DNA from: an uncultured Desulfovibrio sp.
GTDB lineage: Bacteria > Desulfobacterota > Desulfovibrionia > Desulfovibrionales > Desulfovibrionaceae
Assembly (NCBI GenBank): GCA_934546745.1
Contig: CAKTDV010000005.1
Location: 1 to 64,000 of the forward strand
Direction of reading: 5' to 3'
DNA length: 64,000 bases
Shown: piece after piece, positions 1-8,734 of the stretch
How positions within the stretch are numbered: the first letter of the stretch is position 1
Layout of the letters: every line of letters starts with the position of its first letter
Translations under genes and position numbers: made by a program
Notes under the pieces: model-generated
Told to the model about the DNA's origin: nothing
The model's input: only the letters and a program-made list of their open reading frames with translations
The model's database searches: none

Positions 1-63
1 AAATCTCCCGCCCCAGCTCCTGGCGGAACCCCTTCGGGTCCCGTTCCCAACCGGCGAAGGCGA

Positions 64-92
64 TTTCTACGCAATCTCCCACCAAACGTCAA
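64..92 (-). promoter_or_regulatory. Sigma-70-type promoter facing left, out of the window
   Basis: On the minus strand, TTGACG (complement of 87-92) and TAGAAA (complement of 64-69) are separated by exactly 17 bases. It lies beyond the terminator that follows gap, so it should serve a leftward gene whose coding region is outside the window. Bases 1-63 show no convincing start codon. Confidence 0.55.
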
Positions 93-130
93 GCTTTTTT
101 GCAAAAAAAGTATTTTTTTGCCGGAGATTG

Positions 131-175
131 AAAAACGCCGCCCCGCCGGAAAGCGGAACTCCCCGATGGGGCGGC
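131..175 (-). terminator. Rho-independent terminator after gap
   Basis: Arms at 137-144 and 168-175 (GCCGCCCC / GGGGCGGC) form a perfect 8-bp stem. On the minus strand the stem is followed by GTTTTT (A-run at 131-135 on the plus strand). It sits about 20 bases beyond the gap stop codon and closes the fba-gap unit. Confidence 0.75.
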
Positions 176-195
176 CTTCGCCAGAGGCGGCGGGA

Positions 196-1242
196 TCAGG
201 CGTCCCGCTGTTCTCCTTTCACCGTGAAACTGCTCTCATTCCGGCAATCCTGGGCCACGCGGCGCAGGAGGCGAGCCAGCTGATTGGTAAAGCCGGCTTC
301 GTTATCGTACCAGATAATAACCTTGACCATGCTGCCATCCATGACCTGCGTGGAGAGGGCGTCGACAGTTCCGCCGTGGGTATCCCCCTTGAAATCAACG
401 GATACCAGCGGTTCTTCGCAGTAGCCGAGAGCCTCCCTGAGCGCGCCCTCACTGGCCGCCTTGAGGGCGGCATTGACGGACTCACGATCGCAGGGACGTT
501 CCATCTCGCAGGTCAGATCAACGAGGGAAATGTCGGGCGTGGGCACGCGTACGGACATGCCGTCGAGCCTGCCCGCCAGTTCGGGAAGGATTATCCCAAT
601 GGTTTTGGCCGCGCCGGTAGACGTGGGGATCATGGAAACCCCGCCCGCCCGCCCGCGGCGCAAATCCTTGTGGGAGCCGTCAAGAATGCGCTGGCTCATG
701 GTGTAGGAATGGATGGTGGTCATCAGGCCGTGGCGGATGCCAAAGGCATCCTGCAGGACTTTAACCACGGGAGCAAGGCAGTTTGTCGTACAGGAGGCCG
801 CGGAGATGATCGTGTGCGCCGCGCCGTCGTAGGCATCGGTATTGACGCCCATGACAACGCTGACATCGGCTGTCTTGCAGGGTGCGGAGACAACGACTTT
901 CTTCGCGCCGCGCTCAAGATGCCAGGCGAGCGCGTCGCGATCCTTGAGCGTTCCCGTCGTTTCCACGGCGATGTCGATGCCGAGCGCTCCCCATTCCCAT
1001 TCTCCGGCCTTGCGGCGCGTCACGGCAATGTGGCGGCCGTTGACAATAATGCCGTTTTCGTCATGCCCCACGCTTCCCTGAAAAATTCCGTAGATGGAAT
1101 CGTATTTGAACAGGTGCGCCAGCTGCGCGTTATCCGCGCGGGCGTTGATGGCGGCGATGACAATATCCTCGGAATCGGCCAGCAGGCGAAGCAGATAGCG
1201 GCCAATACGGCCAAAGCCATTCATTCCCAGTTTGACGGACAT
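196..1242 (-). CDS. gap: Type I glyceraldehyde-3-phosphate dehydrogenase
   Basis: This 348-residue protein interconverts glyceraldehyde-3-phosphate and 1,3-bisphosphoglycerate in the cytoplasm. It has the N-terminal dinucleotide fold NGFGRIGR, the catalytic SCTTNC segment with Cys151, HSYT a little downstream, and the WYDNE motif near the C-terminus. The motif after the second beta strand reads INA rather than the IND usual in NAD-specific enzymes. An Ala at this place is known in NADP-using gluconeogenic forms such as Bacillus GapB, so cofactor use may be relaxed or NADP-directed (inference). The usual Trp after YDNE is Ala, and there is a roughly 15-residue polar C-terminal tail. It lies 139 bases downstream of fba on the same strand and is followed by a clear terminator, fitting a glycolysis/gluconeogenesis unit. 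Confidence 0.95.
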   Translation of the reverse strand: MSVKLGMNGFGRIGRYLLRLLADSEDIVIAAINARADNAQLAHLFKYDSIYGIFQGSVGHDENGIIVNGRHIAVTRRKAGEWEWGALGIDIAVETTGTLKDRDALAWHLERGAKKVVVSAPCKTADVSVVMGVNTDAYDGAAHTIISAASCTTNCLAPVVKVLQDAFGIRHGLMTTIHSYTMSQRILDGSHKDLRRGRAGGVSMIPTSTGAAKTIGIILPELAGRLDGMSVRVPTPDISLVDLTCEMERPCDRESVNAALKAASEGALREALGYCEEPLVSVDFKGDTHGGTVDALSTQVMDGSMVKVIIWYDNEAGFTNQLARLLRRVAQDCRNESSFTVKGEQRDA

Positions 1243-1381
1243 ACGCGCGAACTCCTCGGCAACGATGAGTGATTACGGAGAGAACAAGACGGACGGAACG
1301 GCGGAGAGCCTGTTCCGCCCACAAAAACGGCCCAACAGCCCCAGCGCCCTGCGGAAAAAAGGGGGAAAAGGGAAAAAACGT

Positions 1382-2308
1382 CTAGGCCTTGCCGGAAGAA
1401 CCCATGACGTTGCGGATCTTGTGCGCCACCATGGCCTTCACGGCAGCGCGGGCGGGTTTCAGATAGGCGCGCGGATCAAAATCCTCAGGATGCTCCGCCA
1501 GATGGCGGCGGATACTGGCCGTCACGGCAAGGCGGATGTCGGTATCCACGTTGATCTTGCAGACACTCATGCCCGCGGCCCTGCGCAGCATGTCCTCAGG
1601 AACGCCTTTTGCCCCGGCCACGTTGCCGCCGTAGGCGTTGCAGAGCTCCACAAATTCCCGCGGCACGCTGGATGCGCCGTGCAGCACCAGCGGATAGCCG
1701 GGCAGCAGCCCGCCGATGCTTTCCAGCCGATCGAAGTCCAGTTTCGCCTCGCCCTTGAACTTGTAGGCGCCGTGACTGGTACCGATGGCCACGGCCAGTG
1801 AGTCGCAGCCGGATCGCTCCACAAATTCCACGGCTTCCCGCGGATCCGTGTAGACGTGGTCGGCGTTCTGGATGTGTTCCTCCACGCCCGCCAGCTTGCC
1901 CAGCTCCGCCTCGACCCAGACGCCGCGCGGATGCGCGTAGTCCACCACCTGTTTTGTGAGGGCGATATTCTCCTCAAAGGGAAGATGGGATCCGTCGATC
2001 ATGACGGACGTAAATCCGCCGTCAATGCAGTCCCGGCACAGCTCAAAGGTGGCGCCGTGATCGAGATGCACGGCCACGGGTACCGAGGGATCCACGGCCA
2101 GCGCCGCTTCCACCAGCTTCATGAGATAGGTCTGCCCCGCATACGATCGCGCCCCGGCGGACACCTGGAGGATGACCGGAGACCTTTCTTCCGAGGCGGC
2201 CTCCATAATGCCCTGGACAATTTCCATATTGTTGACGTTGAATGCGCCGATGGCATACCGCCCGGCAAAGGCGGCGACAAACATGTCTCTGGGATTCATC
2301 AGGGCCAT
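1382..2308 (-). CDS. fba: Class II fructose-bisphosphate aldolase
   Basis: This 308-residue zinc-dependent aldolase cleaves or forms fructose-1,6-bisphosphate. It shows the class II/KbaY pattern: AFNVNNMEIVQGIMEAA near the N-terminus, VAVHLDHG with the zinc-binding His, a DGSHLPFEEN segment, the EAELG Glu region, and VLHGASSVP in the phosphate-binding part. GGFTSVMIDGSH and CKINVDTDIR are typical of the family. The start is supported by GGAGAAAG a few bases upstream. gap lies downstream on the same strand, so the two probably form one transcription unit. Confidence 0.95.
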   Translation of the reverse strand: MALMNPRDMFVAAFAGRYAIGAFNVNNMEIVQGIMEAASEERSPVILQVSAGARSYAGQTYLMKLVEAALAVDPSVPVAVHLDHGATFELCRDCIDGGFTSVMIDGSHLPFEENIALTKQVVDYAHPRGVWVEAELGKLAGVEEHIQNADHVYTDPREAVEFVERSGCDSLAVAIGTSHGAYKFKGEAKLDFDRLESIGGLLPGYPLVLHGASSVPREFVELCNAYGGNVAGAKGVPEDMLRRAAGMSVCKINVDTDIRLAVTASIRRHLAEHPEDFDPRAYLKPARAAVKAMVAHKIRNVMGSSGKA

Positions 2309-2441
2309 GACTTTCTCCTTGGTGTGGTGACCTTAGCTTTACCGGTTTCCGGCGGCCTATCCTTACACGTTTTGCCAAAAAAGGGAATGCCCGCACGCCG
2401 CGCGGCAAATGCGGACGGCATACGGTTCCAGCGGCGCGGCA

Positions 2442-3200
2442 TCAGAAAATATCCATGCCTTCAAGAAGACGCATACCGTCCTCGTCCGTAAACTCAAAGC
2501 GCAGGGGCGTCAGGGTGATATAGCCCCGGTTAAGCATGTCCTTGTCGGAACCGGCGTTGACGGTGTGCGGCGGAATCTCGCCGCCAAGCCACCAGTAGGG
2601 CTCCCCGCGCGGATCCCGCCGCTCCTCATAGCCGTTGACCCAGACGGCCGTCGTCTGCGCGCAGACTTTCACGCCCCTGGCCTGTGAAAGCGGCCCGCGC
2701 GGGTAGTTGAGGTTCACCACGCGGCGGGGCGCGAGACGGCCCCAGGCAATGCGTTCCGCAAGGCCGACGGCATGGCGGGCCTGTTCACGCACATCATCGC
2801 CGGGAGACGCCACATCACAGGAAACGGCAAGGCTCGGCAGGGCCTCGTGCGCGGCTTCGGTCGCCGCGCCCACCGTGCCGGAATAGAGGATGTCCGGGCC
2901 CACGTTGGGACCCGCGTTGATGCCGGAAATCACCAGATCCGGACGGCGATCCAGCAACGAGGCCAGCGCCAGCTTGACGCAGTCCGTCGGGGTGCCGTAG
3001 AGCCCGAGCCCCTCAAAATCGTTTTCATGAACGCGCTGGGCGCGCAGCGGTTCAAAGACGGTCAGCGAATGCCCCACACCCGATTGTTGGCGCATGGGCG
3101 CAACCACATGCACGGTGTGTCCTGCCTCGCGCAGCGCCGCGTAGAGGGCGCGCAGGCCGGGAGCGCGAATGCCGTCGTCATTGGTCAGCAATACATCCAT
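2442..3200 (-). CDS. surE: 5'/3'-nucleotidase SurE
   Basis: This 252-residue metal-dependent phosphatase acts on nucleoside monophosphates and perhaps short polyphosphate. The N-terminal MDVLLTNDDGIRAPG is the diagnostic SurE metal site (paired Asp residues), followed by VVAPMRQQSG and SGINAGPNVGPDILYSGTVGAA. I start it at MDVLL because the family begins exactly there. The same frame stays open a further 57 codons upstream without resemblance to SurE and would run into the divergent gene. It is divergent from the HD nuclease gene, with about 76 bases between starts, and lies 133 bases upstream of fba on the same strand. Confidence 0.95.
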   Translation of the reverse strand: MDVLLTNDDGIRAPGLRALYAALREAGHTVHVVAPMRQQSGVGHSLTVFEPLRAQRVHENDFEGLGLYGTPTDCVKLALASLLDRRPDLVISGINAGPNVGPDILYSGTVGAATEAAHEALPSLAVSCDVASPGDDVREQARHAVGLAERIAWGRLAPRRVVNLNYPRGPLSQARGVKVCAQTTAVWVNGYEERRDPRGEPYWWLGGEIPPHTVNAGSDKDMLNRGYITLTPLRFEFTDEDGMRLLEGMDIF

Positions 3201-3276
3201 TTGACAATACCCCGAAAAGAAGGAACTCTTTTTTGAAAGGCGGACAACGCGTTCCGGCCTCACAGAGGAAGCATAT

Positions 3277-4305
3277 ATGGAAAAAGGCATTGCCGTCAAA
3301 GACATGACCCCGGGCGCCGAGGCGCGGGGCGTCTTCGCCGTAACGCAGGCAGCGCAGGCGCAGTCGCGCAACGGGCCCTACTGGCGTCTGACGCTTGCCG
3401 ACGCCAGCGGCAGCGTCGAGGCAAAAATATGGTCTCCCCTGAGCGCGACGTTTACGGACATCCCCACCGGCGCGCTGGTCTGGGTCGAGGGGCGGGCCGG
3501 CACCTATCGGGAGCAGACACAGCTGACCATCGAGCATCTGCGCCCGCTGGACGAGGCCGAAAGCGCCACCGTGGACCCGGCGGCGATCATGCCGTCCAGC
3601 CCCTTTCCGCTGGACGCCATGCTGGAAGAGCTCCTGGGCCTCATCAGAGAGGAATTCACCCATGCCGGCTGGCGCAGGCTGGCACAAGCCGTCTTCAGGG
3701 ACGAGGCCCTGCGGGCGGCCTTCCGCGTCTGCCCCGCGGCAAAGGGGGTGCACCACGCCTACGCCGGCGGCCTGCTGGAACATACGCTGAGCGTCTTCCG
3801 CCTGTGCCGCCGCTTTGCGGATCACTATGCGGGCCTGGATCGCCAGACGCTGCTTGCCGGCGCGTTGTTCCACGATTTCGGAAAAATACGCGAATTTTCG
3901 GGCGGTATTGCCAACGACTATACCGACGAGGGGCGTCTTGTCGGGCATCTGGAACTCGGCATTGAGATTCTGACGCCGTTCATGGTCAAATCCGGATTGG
4001 AGGAAGGTCTCCAGCGGCATCTGCGCCACCTGATTCTGAGCCATCATGGCACGGCGGAATTCGGGGCGGTGCGGCTGCCCCAGACGGCCGAGGCGCTGGC
4101 GCTTCACTTTGCCGACAACATGGACGCCAAGATGGCGCAATGCCGGGATCTGTTCGCCCAGATCCCGGAAGGAGGCTGGACGCCCTATCAGACAACGCTC
4201 AACCGGGCCCTGTACAGGGGGCCGCGCACACCGGAAACGCCCCCGGCAAAAGCCAGGCCCAGAAACAGAACCGTTCCCCGCGAAGAACCTTTATCCCTGT
4301 TGTGA
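3277..4305 (+). CDS. OB-fold/HD-domain 3'-5' exoribonuclease, YhaM-like
   Basis: This 342-residue cytoplasmic protein has an N-terminal OB-fold (about residues 10-95, with WRLTLADASGSVEAKIWSP) that should bind nucleic acid. A metal-dependent HD phosphohydrolase domain follows (about 140-300). The HD signature is visible as HHAYAGGLLEHTLSV, then LLAGALFHDFGKIREFS, then LRHLILSHHG. This architecture is the YhaM/CBF1 3'-5' exoribonuclease family. The C-terminus is a basic Pro/Arg tail. tmk starts only 7 bases downstream, so the two genes and the next one are likely co-transcribed. The exact substrate in this organism is inferred from the family. Confidence 0.85.
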   Translation: MEKGIAVKDMTPGAEARGVFAVTQAAQAQSRNGPYWRLTLADASGSVEAKIWSPLSATFTDIPTGALVWVEGRAGTYREQTQLTIEHLRPLDEAESATVDPAAIMPSSPFPLDAMLEELLGLIREEFTHAGWRRLAQAVFRDEALRAAFRVCPAAKGVHHAYAGGLLEHTLSVFRLCRRFADHYAGLDRQTLLAGALFHDFGKIREFSGGIANDYTDEGRLVGHLELGIEILTPFMVKSGLEEGLQRHLRHLILSHHGTAEFGAVRLPQTAEALALHFADNMDAKMAQCRDLFAQIPEGGWTPYQTTLNRALYRGPRTPETPPAKARPRNRTVPREEPLSLL

Positions 4306-4312
4306 GGCCGTC

Positions 4313-4957
4313 ATGTTCATTTCTTTTGAAGGCATCGAAGGCGCGGGAAAGTCCACCGCCATGACCCTGCTGGCCGAAGCGCTGCGCCTGCGCGGCCATG
4401 ACGTGGTGGAAACGCACGAGCCCGGCGGGTGCGCCCTCGGACGCCTGCTGCGTCCCATCCTGCTGGACGCGCGCGCCGGCGGCCTGAGCAGCCGCGCGGA
4501 ACTCTTTCTTTTTCTTGCGGATCGCGCCCAGCATGTGCATTCGCAGATCCGCCCCGCGCTGGAGGCGGGCAGCGTCGTCCTCTGTGATCGCTTCACCGAT
4601 TCCACCATCGTCTATCAGGGAGCGGGACGGGGTCTTGATCCCGACGCCCTGCGCCGGATCAACCTGCTGGCCACGGGCGGCCTCTCACCGGATCTGACTT
4701 TCCTGCTGGATCTGCCTGTGCCCCTGGGACTGGAACGGGCGGGCATCCGCAACCGGCGGGAGGGCACGGTCATCAGCGAGGGACGTTTCGACAGCGAGAG
4801 CCTCAATTTCCACGAGCGCATCCGTCAGGGCTATCTGGATCTTGCCGGAGAGGAACCGCGCCGCATCGCCATCGTCGATGCGCGGCAAAGCCCCGACGAC
4901 ATTCTGCTCCAGTGTCTGAGCGCGACGGAAGACGCCCTGCGCGGCCTTGGAGAATAA
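4313..4957 (+). CDS. tmk: Thymidylate kinase
   Basis: This 214-residue enzyme phosphorylates dTMP to dTDP. It opens with the P-loop FEGIEGAGKST (about residues 4-14), followed by the DR(F/Y) motif CDRFTDSTIVYQG and the THEPGG substrate loop. The LID region contains NRREG. I choose the ATG at 4313 because the family begins MFISFEGIEGAGKST. The open frame continues upstream only as an overprint of the preceding gene. It lies 7 bases after the HD nuclease gene and 48 bases before the deacetylase-like gene. Confidence 0.95.
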   Translation: MFISFEGIEGAGKSTAMTLLAEALRLRGHDVVETHEPGGCALGRLLRPILLDARAGGLSSRAELFLFLADRAQHVHSQIRPALEAGSVVLCDRFTDSTIVYQGAGRGLDPDALRRINLLATGGLSPDLTFLLDLPVPLGLERAGIRNRREGTVISEGRFDSESLNFHERIRQGYLDLAGEEPRRIAIVDARQSPDDILLQCLSATEDALRGLGE

Positions 4958-5005
4958 GGGCGCGGCCAGCGGACACCACCCACATAAGGAGATCTGGGAA
5001 ACGCC

Positions 5006-6361
5006 ATGCGGGACAACAGCATCATGACGCCGCTGGAAGCGCGCCGGAACCTGGGCGTCGTCTTCTTTCCGGCCTTTGACTGGGCCATCTCCCCCACGCA
5101 CCCCGAACGGGAGGAACGCCTGCTCTACACGCGGGATCAGTTGCAGGAAGAGGGACTTTTCGACATTCCCGGCATCAGCGAACATCGCCTGACGCCCGCC
5201 ACATTCGCACAGATAGAGCGCGTCCATTTCTGCCTGCCTTCCGTGCGCGCCGTCTGCACGGAGTCCCACCTTGCCGCCGCGGGGGGGGCCATCACCGCCG
5301 CGCGGCTCGTCATGGAAAAGAAGGAGGAGAGGGCCTTTGCCCTCGTGCGGCCTCCAGGGCACCATGCCATGCGCGTCTCACATGGCAACCGGGGCTTCTG
5401 CAACGTCAACAACGAAGCGGTCATGGTGGAATACATACGGGATCATTATCCGCATCCCGAAGGGCGGCCGCTGCGCATCGCCATTGTGGATACCGACGTG
5501 CATCATGGCGACGGATCCCAGGACATTTTCTGGAACGATCCACACACGCTCTTCATTTCCCTGCATCAGGACGGGCGCACCCTCTATCCCGGCACGGGAT
5601 TTCCGCAGGAATGCGGCGGGCCTGGCGCTCTGGGCCGCACCATCAACATTCCTCTGCCCCCGGAAACGGCCGACGCGGGCTATCTCTATGCCGTCACCCA
5701 TGCCGTTTTGCCCATTCTTGAGGAATTCAAGCCGGATATCATCATCAATTCCGCCGGGCAGGACAACCACTTCTCCGATCCGCTGGCCAACATGAAACTG
5801 TCCGCGCAGGGGTACGCGGCGCTGAACGCGGCTCTCAATCCCCACATTGCCGTGCTGGAAGGAGGGTATTCCATTCGCGGGGCCCTGCCCTACGTCAATC
5901 TTGGCATCTGTCTGGCGCTGGCCGGCCTTTCCGCCGAGGACATCCGGGAACCGTCATGGACGCCCGAAGCCGAACGCCAAAATCCCAAAACAGCCGGCTA
6001 TATCGCGCGGCTCTGCGACGCCATTGTCGAACTCTACCGCCATCCACCCGCGCAACCGGAAGAAGGACGCGAGGATCAGGGGTGGTGGGTACGCGACAAA
6101 CACATCTTCTATGATACGGACATGCTGCGCGAGGGCCAGACCGAAGCCTGGAGGCTCTGCCCGGACTGCTCCGGTCTTGGCCGTATGGAAACGGCGTCGG
6201 AACGCGTGGCGCGATCGCTGTGTCTGCTCATACCGCGCCACGCCTGCCCACGCTGCCGGGAGGAGGGACACGCCGCCGCCAGGAAGGCCAAAGCGTCCGG
6301 CCGCTATGCCCATGTGCTGCTGCTTGACGGCGACAACGCCGCCGAACCTGAAAACGCCTGA
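5006..6361 (+). CDS. Histone deacetylase/acetoin utilization (HDAC) family hydrolase with C-terminal zinc-ribbon-like tail
   Basis: This 451-residue protein belongs to the arginase/deacetylase superfamily of Zn-dependent amidohydrolases. The catalytic His pair is in RPPGHHA, the zinc ligands are in DTDVHHGDGSQ and SAGQDNHFSDPL, and LEGGYS closes the active site. The deacetylase domain spans roughly residues 15-315. The remainder carries two Cys pairs (CPDC near 390 and CPRC near 425) that could form a zinc ribbon; this is read from spacing only. Substrates of bacterial members include acetylpolyamines and acetylated proteins, and none can be assigned here. The gene follows tmk by 48 bases, and its last 58 bases overlap the convergent CgeB-like gene. 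Confidence 0.85.
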   Translation: MRDNSIMTPLEARRNLGVVFFPAFDWAISPTHPEREERLLYTRDQLQEEGLFDIPGISEHRLTPATFAQIERVHFCLPSVRAVCTESHLAAAGGAITAARLVMEKKEERAFALVRPPGHHAMRVSHGNRGFCNVNNEAVMVEYIRDHYPHPEGRPLRIAIVDTDVHHGDGSQDIFWNDPHTLFISLHQDGRTLYPGTGFPQECGGPGALGRTINIPLPPETADAGYLYAVTHAVLPILEEFKPDIIINSAGQDNHFSDPLANMKLSAQGYAALNAALNPHIAVLEGGYSIRGALPYVNLGICLALAGLSAEDIREPSWTPEAERQNPKTAGYIARLCDAIVELYRHPPAQPEEGREDQGWWVRDKHIFYDTDMLREGQTEAWRLCPDCSGLGRMETASERVARSLCLLIPRHACPRCREEGHAAARKAKASGRYAHVLLLDGDNAAEPENA

Positions 6362-7887
6362 TCCTCCACCGCCAGACGCCACAGCGTCCGTAACCGCCGG
6401 GCATAGGTATGGTTCTGGCGCACCTCCTCCCGCCAGGCGGCGCGCAGAGCCTCCGCCCGCTGCGGTGCAGCGGCCAGCGCCTCAAGGCGCTCCGGCAGTT
6501 CGGCGGGACAGCGCAGGCGTATGGGATCAGCCAGCGAGGGGGGAAAAATCTCCAGTCCCGGCGTGGCGTCACTGAGGAGCAGGCCGCCTGCAGCCCAGAC
6601 GTCAAAATGACGCTGGTTCAGGCTGTGTGGCAGCAGAAGGCTGGTGACGTTGAGAACGGCGCGGGCACGGCCATAGAGTTCCGGCAGGGCGGCGTAATAG
6701 TCCACGGGCGCTTCCACGGACGCACCGGGCAGGATGTCCTTCCAGCCGCCGTCACCCACAAGGCGCAACTCCCCACCCAGGGCGGACAGGGCCTCCCGCA
6801 CCCAGTGCGCGCGCCGGGCCTGCGAACATTCCTCGGCTCCCAGCCCCACGCGGCGCGCGGCCGTGCCCGGCCACAGCTCTCCCCCAAGCCGTTCATGCCA
6901 CCAGTGAACATCCGGTGGCGCGGGATCGTCCGCGGCCACCAGTGCCAATCCCTCCGCCAGCAGGGAGGGCGGCACGGAAGTCGCCGCAAAAAAGCTCTTC
7001 TTGCGCGGAAATTCCGAACGCCCCACAAAGAGCGTCCTTTCCTCACGAGGAGACGATGGCGTGCGCCACATGTGCTGGGCCGAGGCCAGCGGCAGAAAGA
7101 AAGCCCGCCGCGCGCCCGCCCGTCGCAAACCTTCCAGAAACCCCGCATCCGTCACACACAGGGGGCAGTCTCGCCACCACGGCCCCCGCGCGCCGCTCAG
7201 CAGGTGCCAAGGATTGTCCACACACCAGATGACGGCGGGAATCCCCGCCGCCAGACACGCCTGCGCGAGCCGCCCGTCGGGATCAAGCCCCCGCAGATTG
7301 ACGGAAAGCAGCAGCGCGGGCGCATGGGCCGCCGCCTGCCGGATGAGGGGAAAGAGCGCCGGGCCGCCCTTTTCCGGCGGATACTCCAGCACGCGCCAGC
7401 CCAGCTCCCCGGCGGCATGGCGCAATTCCAGATGCAGCAGGCCGCGCTGATCCCCAGGCAGAACCAGCAGAGGCGGCGGGAGCTTTGCCGGACGCGACGG
7501 CAACGGGCAGCAGGCCGCCTCCATGCGCCCCAGCAGCGGCCCCCAGAATGCGGGCGCGAGACGCAGCCCCGGACGGTAGAAATGACGGCGGCAGCGCGGC
7601 GACAGCGCCACGGCCTCCTCCGGGGAGACCTCACGCCAGGACGGCGGCGGTACGGGCGCGCAGGGCAGGGCGCGGCGCGTTTCCGGGCACTCCAGCCAGT
7701 ACACGGCGCGCCGGTCCGGAACAAAAGGCAGCGAGGCAGGCTCGTCCGGCCCGAGACCCAGCAGCAGGCAGTCGCCCTCTTCCGGGCCGGCGGCATCCCA
7801 CTGGCAGGCATCCCCGGAAAGGGTCAGCGGACGTCCGCAAAAATCGGCAAGAACGGTACGACGGGGGGCGCGTGAGGATGGCGGCAT
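6304..7887 (-). CDS. CgeB-like glycosyltransferase (DUF3880 plus GT-B C-terminal domain)
   Basis: This protein of about 527 residues has two recognisable parts. The DUF3880-like N-terminal half contains SVNLRGLDPDG and AVIWCVDNPWHLL. The C-terminal GT4-type segment has YYAALPELYGRARAVLNVTS and FDVWAAGGLLLSDATPGL. This pairing is typical of the CgeB/spore-maturation-like glycosyltransferases that are common in Desulfovibrionaceae and often modify surface or flagellar components. The start at 7887 (MPPSSRAPRR) follows a GGAG site. A longer in-frame extension to 7989 exists but overlaps the divergent promoter region. It converges on the deacetylase-like gene with a 58-base overlap. Donor and acceptor are unknown. 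Confidence 0.75.
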   Translation of the reverse strand: MPPSSRAPRRTVLADFCGRPLTLSGDACQWDAAGPEEGDCLLLGLGPDEPASLPFVPDRRAVYWLECPETRRALPCAPVPPPSWREVSPEEAVALSPRCRRHFYRPGLRLAPAFWGPLLGRMEAACCPLPSRPAKLPPPLLVLPGDQRGLLHLELRHAAGELGWRVLEYPPEKGGPALFPLIRQAAAHAPALLLSVNLRGLDPDGRLAQACLAAGIPAVIWCVDNPWHLLSGARGPWWRDCPLCVTDAGFLEGLRRAGARRAFFLPLASAQHMWRTPSSPREERTLFVGRSEFPRKKSFFAATSVPPSLLAEGLALVAADDPAPPDVHWWHERLGGELWPGTAARRVGLGAEECSQARRAHWVREALSALGGELRLVGDGGWKDILPGASVEAPVDYYAALPELYGRARAVLNVTSLLLPHSLNQRHFDVWAAGGLLLSDATPGLEIFPPSLADPIRLRCPAELPERLEALAAAPQRAEALRAAWREEVRQNHTYARRLRTLWRLAVEDQAFSGSAALSPSSSSTWA

Positions 7888-7965
7888 GGAAAATCTCCGG
7901 GCGAACGGGCAAGGAAAGGCTTGGCTTGCGACGCAAAAAAGGGTATGGCAACGGGCTGGTGTACC

Positions 7966-8613
7966 ATGATGAAAGAATATCGCGATCACTACTTCCTGAA
8001 AGCCAAGCGAGAGAACTACCCCGCCCGTTCCGTCTATAAACTGAAGGAACTTGACGGCAAATTCAAGCTGTTCCGTCAGGGCATGCGCGTACTCGATCTG
8101 GGGGCCGCGCCCGGTTCCTGGTCACTGGGGGCCGCGGAAAAGGTGGGGCGCAACGGCCTCGTTCTGGGCTGCGACATACAGGACACCGACACAATCTTTC
8201 CACCGCAGGTCATCTTCATGGTGGAGGACGTGTTCCGGCGCTCTCCCGCCTTTGAGGCACGGCTTGACGAAATCGGCCCCTTCGACGTGGTCATGAGCGA
8301 CATGGCGCCGCGCACGACGGGGACGAAATTCACCGATCAGGCTCGTTCGCTGGAACTGGCCTGCGAGGCCCTTACCGTGGCGCGTATGCGTCTCCGGCCC
8401 GGCGGCAGCTTTGTGGTCAAGATTTTCATGGGGCCGGATATTCAGGAACTCCTCGCGCCCATGCGCAAAGCCTTTGGCATGGTCAAATCCTTCAAGCCCA
8501 AAAGTTCCCGCGCGGAAAGCAAGGAGACCTTCTTCACCGGCATGGCCTTCCGGGCGGAGGCCGCCATCGATCCCCACGTCCCCCCCGAAATTCCCCCGTC
8601 ATGCGGGGAATAG
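7966..8613 (+). CDS. rlmE: 23S rRNA 2'-O-ribose methyltransferase RlmE (FtsJ/RrmJ)
   Basis: This 215-residue SAM-dependent enzyme would methylate U2552 of 23S rRNA. The SAM motif is LDLGAAPGSWS. The catalytic K-D-K-E tetrad is visible as Lys in YFLKAKRENYPARS, Asp in VMSDMAP, Lys in FVVKIF and Glu in ESKETFF. The start is at the ATGATG at 7966-7971. An upstream in-frame ATG at 7945 and a TTG at 7921 would add residues not seen in the family. It is divergent from the CgeB-like gene. Confidence 0.93.
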   Translation: MMKEYRDHYFLKAKRENYPARSVYKLKELDGKFKLFRQGMRVLDLGAAPGSWSLGAAEKVGRNGLVLGCDIQDTDTIFPPQVIFMVEDVFRRSPAFEARLDEIGPFDVVMSDMAPRTTGTKFTDQARSLELACEALTVARMRLRPGGSFVVKIFMGPDIQELLAPMRKAFGMVKSFKPKSSRAESKETFFTGMAFRAEAAIDPHVPPEIPPSCGE

Positions 8614-8680
8614 CGCGTTTCCGGCGGTTTCGCACGCACGTTCCGGCACGGGCCGCCGCTCCCTGAACGCGCCAATCCGC

Positions 8681-8700
8681 GCCGCCCAAAACGGGGCGGC
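8681..8700 (+). terminator. GC-rich hairpin between rlmE and yebC
   Basis: The perfect 7-bp stem GCCGCCC / GGGCGGC (8681-8687 and 8694-8700) is followed after about 15 bases by a pyrimidine-rich stretch (8716-8725) leading to the yebC ribosome site. The T-run is displaced, so this may be a weak terminator or only an RNA-processing hairpin. Confidence 0.35.
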
Positions 8701-8734
8701 CGCCATATCCACATTTCCCTTTTTTGGAGGTCAT

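Noticed and set aside
118..1272. Plus-strand open frame over gap
   Set aside because: It mirrors the GAPDH gene in reverse, whose active site and terminator are clear on the minus strand.
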